This document shows, one piece after another, positions 1 to 6,635 of a stretch of DNA of 28,156 nucleotides. The position numbers and the translations under genes were made by a program. The stretch is from M55B118 sp964501715 (GTDB lineage Bacteria > Bacillota_I > Bacilli_A > Izemoplasmatales > Izemoplasmataceae). Where the stretch lies: positions 1-28,156 of the forward strand of contig CAZCTR010000017.1 in assembly GCA_964501715.1 (NCBI GenBank), written 5' to 3'. The notes under the pieces are model-generated. The model made no database searches. It was not told where the DNA came from and saw only the letters and a program-made list of their open reading frames with translations. How positions within the stretch are numbered: the stretch's first letter is position 1; each line of letters begins with the position of its first letter.

Positions 1-4
1 TGTT

Positions 5-31
5 AAAAAAGCGATGAAGACATCGCTTTTT
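5..31 (-). terminator. Intrinsic terminator after the PerR/Fur-like gene
   Basis: An 11-bp stem (6-16 with 21-31) closes an AAGA loop, and its A/T-rich base supplies a U-run on the minus strand. It overlaps the TAA stop of the regulator gene. The T-run at 27-31 means it could also stop plus-strand transcription. Confidence 0.8.
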
Positions 32-521
32 ATTTCTTATTGGCATCCTCTTCAAGATTTTCAAGGAAGCAAAGCTCTGAATGCTTGCATTTTTCATTGT
101 CGGCATCCTTGCAGACCCCTTCGACGACAATCTGGAGTTTCGAGATTTCAAAACCGTCGAAAATGGGATGGTTCCTGATGGTCTCGAACAACTCGGAATT
201 GTTGATCTCGACGATGCGGTTGTTGACACGGCATGTCACATGGATGTGGGAATCCGCACTGTGAGAATCCTCATCGATGGTGAGATCGTAATGTTTCTTG
301 CCGTTGATGAAGATCTGGGTCACAATCTTGTGTTCCTGAAGGAAGTCGATGTTATTATATACCGTGCCGAGGTTATGAAAGCCACGCTTCTTGAGTTCCT
401 GATGAATCTCCTGAATGGTGAGGTGGCGTCCTTCGAGCACATCTATGATGGCTCTTCTTTGTTTTGTTATGCGGACATTCTTTTTTCTGAGTTCCGCAAA
501 AATCTCTTCTTTTTTATCCAT
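30..521 (-). CDS. Fur/PerR-family metal-dependent transcriptional regulator
   Basis: This is a 163-residue winged-helix repressor of the Fur superfamily, the usual length. An N-terminal DNA-binding half (about 1-85, with a TVYNNIDFL recognition-helix segment near 53-61) is followed by a dimerisation/metal half. The regulatory-metal motif is HIH at 92-94, as in PerR/Fur. The structural-zinc site is altered: the first CxxC is only C97-R-V-N, and the C-terminal cysteines lie at 137, 145 and 151. I chose the ATG at 521 because AGGTG sits six bases upstream; the GTG at 530 overlaps that ribosome site. It has its own promoter and terminator, so it is monocistronic. Whether it senses peroxide (PerR), iron (Fur) or zinc (Zur) cannot be settled from sequence alone. 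Confidence 0.85.
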   Translation of the reverse strand: MDKKEEIFAELRKKNVRITKQRRAIIDVLEGRHLTIQEIHQELKKRGFHNLGTVYNNIDFLQEHKIVTQIFINGKKHYDLTIDEDSHSADSHIHVTCRVNNRIVEINNSELFETIRNHPIFDGFEISKLQIVVEGVCKDADNEKCKHSELCFLENLEEDANKK

Positions 522-570
522 ATGCATCACCTATAAAGTATATTAACATTTTTATAAATAAATGGGTAGC

Positions 571-576
571 ATTATA
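571..576 (-). promoter_or_regulatory. Putative -10 box of the PerR/Fur-like gene
   Basis: A perfect TATAAT lies on the minus strand about 50 bases before the start codon, just after the coaD terminator. I see no convincing -35, since that position falls in the terminator hairpin. The A/T-rich stretch at 536-560 could hold an operator for autoregulation, but it matches the PerR box only loosely. Confidence 0.5.
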
Positions 577-578
577 CA

Positions 579-609
579 CAAAAAAACACGGAGCCAGCCG
601 TGCTTTTTC
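579..609 (-). terminator. Intrinsic terminator after coaD
   Basis: On the minus strand AGCACGG pairs with CCGTGTT around a CTGGCT loop and is followed by a run of seven or more T. It closes the transcription unit that ends in coaD. Confidence 0.85.
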
Positions 610-1091
610 TAATGACCGTATTTGTCCTTGAGCGCCTTGGCGATCTTCGGCGGGGCGAAGGTGGAGAGATCGCCGTTGAATTGCGCGATTTCCTTGATCG
701 AGGTGCTGCTCAGGAATGAGTATTTGTTGTCAGTCATGAAGAAAATCGAGTCGATGCCCTTGTCGAGCACCCTGTTCGCATGGGTCATCTGGAATTCGTA
801 TTCGAAATCCGTGAGAGCCCTGAGTCCGCGGACAATGTGGGTCGCGCCGATTTTGGATGCGTGTTCGACAGTGAGGTCATGGGATGTCACAATCTCAACC
901 CTGTCGAGACAGTCCGCGAGCGCGTGCTCGATGAGGGCAATCCGTTCGTCCTCCGTGAAGAGGGTTTTCTTACTGGGGTTGACGCTTACAAGGATGTAGA
1001 GCTTTCCGAATATCTTAAGTGCGCGTTTGACGATATCGATGTGTCCATAGGTGATCGGGTCGAAGGTGCCGGGATAAGCGCCGATTTTCAT
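609..1091 (-). CDS. coaD: Phosphopantetheine adenylyltransferase
   Basis: Transfers AMP from ATP to 4'-phosphopantetheine to give dephospho-CoA, the penultimate step of cytosolic CoA synthesis. The 160-residue product has the nucleotidyltransferase TYGH motif (14-17) preceded by GTFDP, and the family's C-terminal pattern SSTSIKEIAQFNGD near residue 125. Length is normal. I chose the ATG at 1091, eight bases after GGAG; an in-frame GTG at 1100 is crowded by that ribosome site. The upstream rsmD stop is one base away, so the two genes are almost certainly co-translated; the rsmD-coaD pair is common in Bacillota. A strong terminator follows immediately. Confidence 0.95.
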   Translation of the reverse strand: MKIGAYPGTFDPITYGHIDIVKRALKIFGKLYILVSVNPSKKTLFTEDERIALIEHALADCLDRVEIVTSHDLTVEHASKIGATHIVRGLRALTDFEYEFQMTHANRVLDKGIDSIFFMTDNKYSFLSSTSIKEIAQFNGDLSTFAPPKIAKALKDKYGH

Positions 1092-1092
1092 G

Positions 1093-1632
1093 TTATTCAC
1101 TCCGTTTCAAAAGGGTGACGGCGGTCACGCCGTATGTACGAGTCTTGAGGGTCGTGAATGAAGTGGGTACCGCGATGGATTCCTCACTGCCATAAAGAAG
1201 CACGATGCGACCGCTTTTTGTGAGCAGTTTTTTCTCATCGATGGTGGCAAGGGCCTTCTCGATGAGCCCCTTGTAATAGGGCGGGTCGAGCATGATGAGG
1301 TCATACTCGGTTTCAAGACGCCGCAACTGACGTAACGCATCCGCCTTGTAGGCGGTGCACCTGTCCTTGATTTCGAGGTTCTTGAGATTCGTCTCGAGTA
1401 CCCGGAAAGCGGTGCGGTCATGCTCGATGAAATCCGCTTGAGTGGCGCCTCGCGAGACAGCCTCTATACCGAGGGACCCGCCCCCGGCGAACGCGTCGAG
1501 GACGCGCGCACCGGAGCAGGGGCCTAGCATGTTGTAAAGGTTCTCCTTCACCATGTCGCGGGTGCTTCTGGTGTTCTGGTGCGGAACCTCCTTCAAGGTT
1601 CTGCGACGCAGGGTTCCTGATATGACACGCAC
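1093..1632 (-). CDS. rsmD: 16S rRNA (guanine-N2)-methyltransferase RsmD
   Basis: SAM-dependent methyltransferase that makes m2G966 (E. coli numbering) in 16S rRNA. The 179 residues show the SAM-binding motif I VLDAFAGGGSLG (44-55) and the catalytic motif IV DPPY (116-119) typical of amino-group methyltransferases. The start is GTG at 1632, supported by GGAGG seven bases upstream and the family start MRVISGTLRRR. It lies between an M42 peptidase gene (three bases before its start) and coaD (one base after its stop), inside one transcription unit. Confidence 0.93.
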   Translation of the reverse strand: MRVISGTLRRRTLKEVPHQNTRSTRDMVKENLYNMLGPCSGARVLDAFAGGGSLGIEAVSRGATQADFIEHDRTAFRVLETNLKNLEIKDRCTAYKADALRQLRRLETEYDLIMLDPPYYKGLIEKALATIDEKKLLTKSGRIVLLYGSEESIAVPTSFTTLKTRTYGVTAVTLLKRSE

Positions 1633-1635
1633 GGC

Positions 1636-2700
1636 TCAGCCTCCGTAGGTAATGCGTCTCACGGCATCCTCGTCGAGGGTCTCGAGGAGGACCTTGAGAA
1701 GTTTCAGAAGGTTTTCATAATCCTTGGCGTGCACAATGGAGGTATGGCTGTGAAGATAGCGTACGGGCAAAGCCAAGGCGATGCTCGGGACGCCGCTTCG
1801 GCTCAGATGGATCTTGCCGCCGTCAGTGCCGCCGCGCTTGAGATGGGTGAGCTGATAGGGAATGTCGTTATCCTCGGCGGCCTTGATGACAAAATCACGC
1901 ATGCCCTTGTGTCCGACCATGGAGCTGTCCGCGACCATGATGCCGACACCTTTCCCGAGTTCAGTCTCCTTGTCCCCACCGGGGAAATCATAGCAGATGG
2001 TCGTATCCACTGCGATGCCGATGTCGGGATTCACGTGATAGGTGCTTGTGGTCGCGCCCCGAAGGCCGACCTCCTCTTGCACGGTGCCGACGCCAAAGTA
2101 GATGTTCGGATGGTTTGTGTCCTTGAGGTTATCAAGTGTCTCTACCGCCGCGGCGCAACCGACACGGTTGTCCCAGGCCTTGCCGAGAAGGTAGTCCGGA
2201 TTGGCCATCTCGATGCTTTCGATATAAGGGGTGATCATGTCACCGGTTCTGATGCCCAGATTCTTGGCTTCCTCCTTGTCCTTGACACCGATGTCAAGAT
2301 ACATGTCATCGATCTTGACTGGTTTCTTGCGTTCCTCTTCGGTGAGGATGTGGGGGGCTTTTGCGCCGATGACACCACGTACGCGTTTGCCTGAGGCAAG
2401 GGTGATCTCCATTTGCTGTGCGAGCATGACCTGACTCCACCAACCGCCTGCGGGGATGAACTTGACATATCCCTCGTCGGTGATCTTGGAGACCATGAAC
2501 CCGACTTCGTCCATGTGACCCGCGACCATGATCTTCGGGCCGCCCTCCTTGCCGGTCTTTTTGGCGATGACGCTGCCAAGGTTGTCCGTCTCGATGGACT
2601 CCGCATGCGGTTCCATCGCTTCTTTCATATAATCCCTGACTTCTTTCTCCTGTCCGGGGATGCCTCTTAGCATGGACAGGTCCTTGAGAATCTTTTTCAT
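1636..2700 (-). CDS. M42-family metallo-aminopeptidase
   Basis: Cytosolic di-metal aminopeptidase of the M42 family (YsdC/FrvX/TET type), expected to trim peptides to free amino acids. The 354 residues contain the metal and catalytic set in order: GHMDEVG (61-67), the bridging Asp in AWDNR (D177), the catalytic Glu pair in GTVQEEVG (209-210), VDTT (D232), and the C-terminal metal His in YLHSHTS (about 317-319). RGGTDGG near 289-295 is also characteristic. The ATG has AGGAGGT eight bases upstream. It follows the marR/six-TM pair and precedes rsmD by three bases. A second M42 gene occurs at 20688. Specificity cannot be read from sequence. Confidence 0.93.
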   Translation of the reverse strand: MKKILKDLSMLRGIPGQEKEVRDYMKEAMEPHAESIETDNLGSVIAKKTGKEGGPKIMVAGHMDEVGFMVSKITDEGYVKFIPAGGWWSQVMLAQQMEITLASGKRVRGVIGAKAPHILTEEERKKPVKIDDMYLDIGVKDKEEAKNLGIRTGDMITPYIESIEMANPDYLLGKAWDNRVGCAAAVETLDNLKDTNHPNIYFGVGTVQEEVGLRGATTSTYHVNPDIGIAVDTTICYDFPGGDKETELGKGVGIMVADSSMVGHKGMRDFVIKAAEDNDIPYQLTHLKRGGTDGGKIHLSRSGVPSIALALPVRYLHSHTSIVHAKDYENLLKLLKVLLETLDEDAVRRITYGG

Positions 2701-2732
2701 GGTGATGACCTCCTGTGGAATGTTTTTTTCAT

Positions 2733-3311
2733 TTAGGATTCTTTATTGGGCTTGGTTTCCTTTTTCGGTTCGGTCTTTTCCTTCGGTGTTTTTTCCTTGG
2801 CCTGTTTCAAGCCTTGAAGACCGGCGAGCAAAAGAACGAGTGCATAGATCGCGATGATGCCGAATACGGCATACTGAAGATATGCCTGAACCTCGGTTCC
2901 GGCGAACAGCATGAATGCGCCCAAAGTGAGGATCGCGATGTAGACAAGAAAGCTCGTGAACGGCCCCTTGATTCTGAGAAGCTGCAAAGTCAGCAGGTAT
3001 GCGAACCCTCTCAAGTATAGCACAAGTCCGACCATGCGGGCCGCGTTCGCTTCATACACGGCGAGATAGATGGCGACAGCCAGTACGATGACGTATTCGG
3101 CGGCGAGGATGATGCTCGCGTTCTTGTCATCTGTCTTGTGATAATCCTTGAGAAACCTTAAAGTCGAGAGTGCAGCGATGAATAGGGCGATGACATAGAC
3201 TACGAAGTCTTCGACAAGGTCGGTGAAGAACATCGCTACGACTGCGAGCACGATGAGCAGGATGCCCAGAATGAGGTTGAGTAGCGGGATACGGGTGATG
3301 TAGTTTTTCAT
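2733..3311 (-). CDS. Six-TM integral membrane protein (DUF308/HdeD-like), MarR-coupled
   Basis: The 192-residue product is almost wholly hydrophobic, with six predicted membrane segments (about 9-29, 32-53, 64-87, 90-110, 118-138, 141-167) and a 25-residue hydrophilic Lys/Glu/Pro-rich tail from repeated EKT/KKE units. The layout of short paired helices resembles the DUF308/HdeD group, but I see no diagnostic motif. Its ATG overlaps the marR stop (ATGA), which indicates translational coupling and makes it the likely target or effector gene of that regulator. The divergent gene at 3900-4553 has the same topology and a similar length, so the two are probably paralogues. Function unknown. Confidence 0.75.
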   Translation of the reverse strand: MKNYITRIPLLNLILGILLIVLAVVAMFFTDLVEDFVVYVIALFIAALSTLRFLKDYHKTDDKNASIILAAEYVIVLAVAIYLAVYEANAARMVGLVLYLRGFAYLLTLQLLRIKGPFTSFLVYIAILTLGAFMLFAGTEVQAYLQYAVFGIIAIYALVLLLAGLQGLKQAKEKTPKEKTEPKKETKPNKES

Positions 3312-3769
3312 TGTTGTTTAGCCTCCATGTTTTTTTGGGTTTCCTCTTCGATTTTGGCTTCCTGGTTCTGGATGATGCGTTCGAAGACATTCAGAAAATT
3401 CTTGAGTTCCCTGGATTTGATGTTTTCGGTGAGTGAGTCCTGGCAGGTCATCTCGATCTCGGAAACCTGCGTGCACAGGGCGTTGCTGCGTTCGGTGAGC
3501 TGAATATGCATCAACCGCCTGTCCTCAGGGTCCTTGGTACGTATGATGAGGGACCTGTTCTCGAGACGGCTGAGCACCCCGGACAAGGTCGCCTTGTCGG
3601 TATCCATGTAGACAAGGATCTCTTTGGCAGTCAGGGACGAATGCTTCTTGATGGTCTTGAGGACCTGGTACTGCGCATAAGTGAGATCGAAACGCTCCAG
3701 AATGCGATTCATGAGACGCTTATGCAAAAGCGCGCTCTTGTTGATGAGATGACAGACTTTGTCGTCCAT
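3308..3769 (-). CDS. MarR-family transcriptional regulator
   Basis: A 153-residue winged-helix regulator with the MarR order: helical dimerisation N-terminus, HTH about 44-70, wing with the signature DPEDRR (80-85), and a long C-terminal dimerisation helix ending in a Glu/Lys/Gln-rich tail. MarR proteins usually repress their own operon and release DNA on binding small aromatic or oxidising ligands. I chose the ATG at 3769, eight bases after AGGAGG; an ATG two codons earlier is only two bases from that site. It is the first gene of a unit with a consensus promoter and overlaps the next gene by four bases. The ligand is unknown. Confidence 0.9.
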   Translation of the reverse strand: MDDKVCHLINKSALLHKRLMNRILERFDLTYAQYQVLKTIKKHSSLTAKEILVYMDTDKATLSGVLSRLENRSLIIRTKDPEDRRLMHIQLTERSNALCTQVSEIEMTCQDSLTENIKSRELKNFLNVFERIIQNQEAKIEEETQKNMEAKQQ

Positions 3770-3780
3770 GATCATTTCCT

Positions 3781-3795
3781 CCTATTTTATATAGG
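3781..3795 (-). promoter_or_regulatory. Possible operator for the MarR regulator
   Basis: An imperfectly spaced palindrome, CCTAT-n5-ATAGG, lies between the marR -10 box and its start codon and touches the ribosome site. Autorepression through such a site would fit the MarR family, but the arms are only five bases long. Confidence 0.3.
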
Positions 3796-3808
3796 TAGTA
3801 CACAAATC

Positions 3809-3836
3809 ATTATACTCTGTTTCACGAATTTGTCAA
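3809..3836 (-). promoter_or_regulatory. Sigma-A promoter of the marR transcription unit
   Basis: Perfect TTGACA (3831-3836) and perfect TATAAT (3809-3814) on the minus strand with a 16-base spacer. It should drive marR, the six-TM gene, the M42 peptidase, rsmD and coaD, since no terminator is seen between them. Confidence 0.85.
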
Positions 3837-3889
3837 AACAAAACCCCTTGTAATTCCGCAATATTTTACGGATGATATCACAAGGGGTT
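3836..3889 (-). terminator. Intrinsic terminator after the second six-TM gene
   Basis: AACCCCTTGT (minus) pairs with ACAAGGGGTT across an interior that can add a CCG/CGG helix, followed by TTTTGTTTT. It ends transcription from the 4553 side and abuts the marR -35 box. Confidence 0.75.
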
Positions 3890-3899
3890 CATGCTTCAT

Positions 3900-4553
3900 T
3901 CAGGCAACAGGGCGGTCACGGTCCTCATCGGAGTCGCTTGGCATGTCATACCCTTTGCTGGGACGCTCGGAGACGGTATCGGATTTCGAGGTCTCCATGG
4001 TCTTTCCTCGCCTGTAAAGGTTGTATCCGTTGAAGGAGTCATACCCGAGATAAGCTGTGCCGATCAGGGCGATGACCATGAGGAGGATGACAAGGTCCTC
4101 ACTGTTGAACCCGCGATAAAGAATCAGTGTACCGATCGCAAGGGCCGCAATGTGGAAAAAATAGGTTACGTGGTCACCTTTCTCACCGCCATTTGAAAGC
4201 CCATAGAAATGGACCATGCCCCGGATGAAGAGCACACCCCCGAGTAAATAGCCGAACCATTGACCCAGGCCATCCTCGGTTGCTAGGGCGCCGAAAATGA
4301 AGATTGCGCCTACTAGGACGTTCAAAACAATCTCGACGATGTTGATCGTCTTGATCAGATCGCTTTTTTGAGTCCTTACAAAAGGAATGAGCCTGATGAT
4401 CGCATAAATCAAAATGATGACACCGACAAACGCTTCGATGAGCACTGCGACTTCAACGAAGTAAAGAGTGAGTGCAAGCGCCAGAAGCAACGCGGCTCCC
4501 ACCGCTTTGATAAACCATGCGTAATTATGGATCGTAGTGGACAGTTTGGCCAT
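3900..4553 (-). CDS. Six-TM integral membrane protein (DUF308/HdeD-like)
   Basis: 217 residues with six predicted membrane segments (about 13-33, 36-59, 70-93, 98-119, 127-148, 152-173) and a 40-residue hydrophilic, Ser/Asp/Arg-rich C-terminal tail. Topology matches the MarR-coupled protein at 2733-3311, although tail composition differs (acidic here, lysine-rich there). The ATG is preceded by an AGGAAG ribosome site. It has its own promoter and terminator, with a short palindrome near the start point. DUF308/HdeD membership is a guess from hydropathy; function unknown. Confidence 0.7.
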   Translation of the reverse strand: MAKLSTTIHNYAWFIKAVGAALLLALALTLYFVEVAVLIEAFVGVIILIYAIIRLIPFVRTQKSDLIKTINIVEIVLNVLVGAIFIFGALATEDGLGQWFGYLLGGVLFIRGMVHFYGLSNGGEKGDHVTYFFHIAALAIGTLILYRGFNSEDLVILLMVIALIGTAYLGYDSFNGYNLYRRGKTMETSKSDTVSERPSKGYDMPSDSDEDRDRPVA

Positions 4554-4575
4554 GACACATCTTCCTTCCTATTAG

Positions 4576-4591
4576 GGAATTTTCTAATTCC
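4576..4591 (-). promoter_or_regulatory. Operator-like palindrome at the 3900-4553 promoter
   Basis: A perfect inverted repeat GGAATT-TTCT-AATTCC lies directly after the -10 box, over the expected start point. A repressor bound here would block initiation. Which regulator binds is not known. Confidence 0.4.
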
Positions 4592-4620
4592 ATTATAAAT
4601 GCAAAGCTTTTCAATAACAA
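4592..4620 (-). promoter_or_regulatory. Promoter of the second six-TM gene
   Basis: TATAAT (4592-4597) and TTGTTA (4615-4620) on the minus strand with a 17-base spacer. It lies downstream of the structured RNA's U-run, so the RNA and this gene appear to be separate units. Confidence 0.6.
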
Positions 4621-4642
4621 GTAAAACATACGCATAAAGGCA

Positions 4643-4830
4643 TAATAAAAACCTACCGAATGGGAAACCGCTCGATTGCAGAACCGGAATTCTACCATGG
4701 GGGTGACCTCTTGTCTGACTTTCAGGATTCCCGCATTTCTACGGGCGTTCATACACCAGCCAGACCTCGGTCCCTTATATCAAGAGTTGGGGTCGCACCT
4801 GAGCGGTTTCCCATTCGCTAGGCTTTTACA
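4643..4830 (-). ncRNA. Structured non-coding RNA of unassigned family (about 185 nt)
   Basis: No gene covers 4554-4939; on the minus strand this part encodes a compact folded RNA. Its ends form a 17-bp perfect helix (4801-4817 with 4657-4673), extended by CCTA/TAGG after one mismatch, and the 3' strand runs into a U-rich tract (4643-4651), so the closing stem doubles as a terminator. Inside are GGTG/CACC (4796-4799 with 4702-4705), CTCTT/AAGAG (4782-4786 with 4708-4712), an 8-bp helix (4758-4765 with 4713-4720), a 6-bp hairpin with a GAAA tetraloop (4730-4745), and a side hairpin (4678-4683 with 4690-4695) that makes a three-way junction. End pairing, size and autonomous transcription recall 6S RNA, but I see no diagnostic 6S, SRP, RNase P, tmRNA or riboswitch motif. 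Confidence 0.7.
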
Positions 4831-4835
4831 CTCTC

Positions 4836-4865
4836 ATTATAGTCGATATGAAGGGGCAATGTCAA
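4836..4865 (-). promoter_or_regulatory. Sigma-A promoter of the structured RNA
   Basis: Perfect TTGACA (4860-4865) and perfect TATAAT (4836-4841) on the minus strand, spacer 18. Transcription should begin near 4829, a few bases before the closing helix of the RNA. Confidence 0.75.
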
Positions 4866-4912
4866 TTTTAGAGCTCAAGAGTGATTGATATACAAACTGC
4901 TCCACCAAGGGA

Positions 4913-4937
4913 AAAGCGGATGGTTTGCATCCGCTTT
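4913..4937 (-). terminator. Intrinsic terminator after the ABC-F gene
   Basis: AAAGCGGATG (minus) pairs perfectly with CATCCGCTTT around a five-base loop, followed by TCCCTT. The stem starts two bases past the ABC-F stop. Confidence 0.8.
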
Positions 4938-4939
4938 GT

Positions 4940-6484
4940 TCAGGGGCGTATGTTTTTGAGTTCTCCGTCTTTCAATTCATAAATCAGGTCGAATCCTTTT
5001 TGCAGAAACTTCCGGTCGTGGGTGATGACGAACATCGCACCCTTGTATGAGGCGAGCATGGCATGGACCTCGGGGGCTGAAAGGGGGCTCAGGTTCCTTG
5101 TCGGTTCGTCAAGCAGGAGCACATCTTTCTCTTCAAGGATCATCTTGAGAAGATAAAGCTTGACCCGCTGACCGCCTGACAACTTCTCAGTGGGCGCATC
5201 CATCGCTTCGCGTTCGAAGGCAAGCGCGCCCATGATCTTGCGGGCCCGTGTCTCCTTTTCGCGCTCGCCTTTGACATCAAGGAATTCAAGAGCGCTCAGG
5301 CCTTCTTGCAGGTGCCGGTAGTCCTGGGGCATGTAGCCGACCCTGAGTGTCTTATCATGTGTCAGGACCTTGTGAACAGCTTCAAGAAGCGTGGTCTTCC
5401 CGATGCCGTTCTTTCCTGTGATGGCTATCTTCATGGGCCCTTTCACTTTCAGTCCTATATCCTTGAGCAGGGTTTTGCCTCCGGCTTCAATGGTGTTGAA
5501 TACATGGTCAATGACCACCTTGTCCTTCGGCAGGGGGGAGAGGTTGTCAAAGAAGATTTCGATCGGGGTCTCCCTTTCAGGGATTTCCGTGAATGATTCC
5601 TTCTCCCGTTTGAACCGGTGTTCCATGCTCTTCATGTGTTTGACTTTCTTTTTGAGAAGGCGGGCCTTGGACGGGTTTCGGACAGCCTGGTCCTGTTCAT
5701 GGGCCACTTTCTGAAAGATCTTGCGAAAGCGGTCCATCTTCTTGTCGTGATTCCTGCGTTCTTTCCTGGCGACCATCTCCTGATGGTCCAGGGCGTTTCT
5801 CAGACTGCTCACATACTCCGTGTACCCGCATTTTTCAACACGTGTGACGGCGTCGGTCCTTTTCATTGTGCGCTGAAGGTGAACGATGCCTGTGGCGGTG
5901 TTTTCAAGCAACGTCTCGTCATGGGAAATGTAGAGGACCGCTTTGTCGGTCTTGTTGATGAATGCCTCCATGAAGCGGATGGTGTCGAAATCAAGGTCGT
6001 TGGTGGGTTCGTCGAGCAGGATGATGTCGGCATCCATCATCATGAGTTTCGCAATACCGAGTTTGATGACCTCACCGCCTGAGAGGGACCCCATCAGGCG
6101 TGAGGTCTCGATGAGTCCTGGATCGATATGGAATTTTTCAAGAATCCTTGGAAGCCTTCCGAGCCATTCATAGCGTTCGTAGAGGATTGGTTCTTCCGGT
6201 GAGTCTTTCAGAAAGAATTGATGAATCGGGGTGTCTTTCCAACGGGTGTTCAAGTCCTGTTCGATCATCCCGAGTATCCCCTCAAAGTGGATCGAGCCTT
6301 CCGTTTCCGCGTACGCCTCGACGTCCGATGGATGCATGATGGCCTTTAGCAAAGTGGACTTCCCGGTCCCCTCATGGCCAATGATTGCAATCTTGTCACC
6401 TGGGTTCACTGTCAGTGAAAGATTCCGTATGAGGGCATGGCTTTCCTTATGATTGGTGATGGTGAGGTTGTTGAGTGTTAGCAT
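4940..6484 (-). CDS. ABC-F family ATPase (possible ribosome-protection or translation factor)
   Basis: 514 residues with two ABC ATPase domains on one chain and no membrane segment, the ABC-F layout of soluble factors that act at the ribosomal E site. Domain 1 has Walker A GHEGTGKST (36-44), signature LSGGE (134-138) and Walker B DEPTND (158-163). A Lys/Arg-rich charged linker (about 225-300) matches the interdomain P-site tip region. Domain 2 has GKNGIGKTT (357-365), LSGGQ (435-439) and DEPTRN (459-464); the TRNLSPLS wording occurs in the antibiotic-resistance branch. The ATG at 6484 is eight bases after AGGAG. It follows the rplT terminator, with a hairpin and tiny ORF in its leader. Drug resistance is plausible, not shown. 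Confidence 0.85.
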   Translation of the reverse strand: MLTLNNLTITNHKESHALIRNLSLTVNPGDKIAIIGHEGTGKSTLLKAIMHPSDVEAYAETEGSIHFEGILGMIEQDLNTRWKDTPIHQFFLKDSPEEPILYERYEWLGRLPRILEKFHIDPGLIETSRLMGSLSGGEVIKLGIAKLMMMDADIILLDEPTNDLDFDTIRFMEAFINKTDKAVLYISHDETLLENTATGIVHLQRTMKRTDAVTRVEKCGYTEYVSSLRNALDHQEMVARKERRNHDKKMDRFRKIFQKVAHEQDQAVRNPSKARLLKKKVKHMKSMEHRFKREKESFTEIPERETPIEIFFDNLSPLPKDKVVIDHVFNTIEAGGKTLLKDIGLKVKGPMKIAITGKNGIGKTTLLEAVHKVLTHDKTLRVGYMPQDYRHLQEGLSALEFLDVKGEREKETRARKIMGALAFEREAMDAPTEKLSGGQRVKLYLLKMILEEKDVLLLDEPTRNLSPLSAPEVHAMLASYKGAMFVITHDRKFLQKGFDLIYELKDGELKNIRP

Positions 6485-6531
6485 GATCATTCTCCTCGCT
6501 GTCTGTTTTTTGGTTTGTCCGATTGGTTTTG

Positions 6532-6571
6532 CCGCGAGGCGAATGCGTCGCGGTCAGCCTTCTTTGTTCAC
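6532..6571 (-). promoter_or_regulatory. ABC-F leader: five-codon ORF and hairpin (possible attenuator)
   Basis: On the minus strand AAGGG lies six bases before GTG (6571), starting a five-codon ORF (V-N-K-E-G) that stops at 6554. Directly after it CCGCGA pairs with TCGCGG (6532-6553). Drug-inducible ABC-F genes often use a translated mini-ORF and leader hairpins. No U-run follows the hairpin and I see no promoter in this interval. Confidence 0.25.
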
Positions 6572-6601
6572 TTCGATCCCTTCTTTCTCTTGTTTTGGCA
6601 A

Positions 6602-6630
6602 TAAAAAAGCCACAGACAAAAGTCCGTGGC
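6602..6630 (-). terminator. Intrinsic terminator of the infC-rpmI-rplT operon
   Basis: GCCACGGAC (minus) pairs with GTCTGTGGC (9 bp, one G-U) around TTTT, followed by TTTTTT. It starts six bases after the rplT stop. Confidence 0.88.
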
Positions 6631-6635
6631 GGTCA

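Noticed and set aside
4643..4830. SRP RNA, RNase P RNA, tmRNA, T-box or SAM riboswitch
   Set aside because: I found none of the diagnostic motifs (SRP GGAA/AGCAG loop, RNase P conserved blocks, tRNA-like tmRNA end, T-box AGGGTGGNACC, S-box core). 6S remains only a loose possibility.
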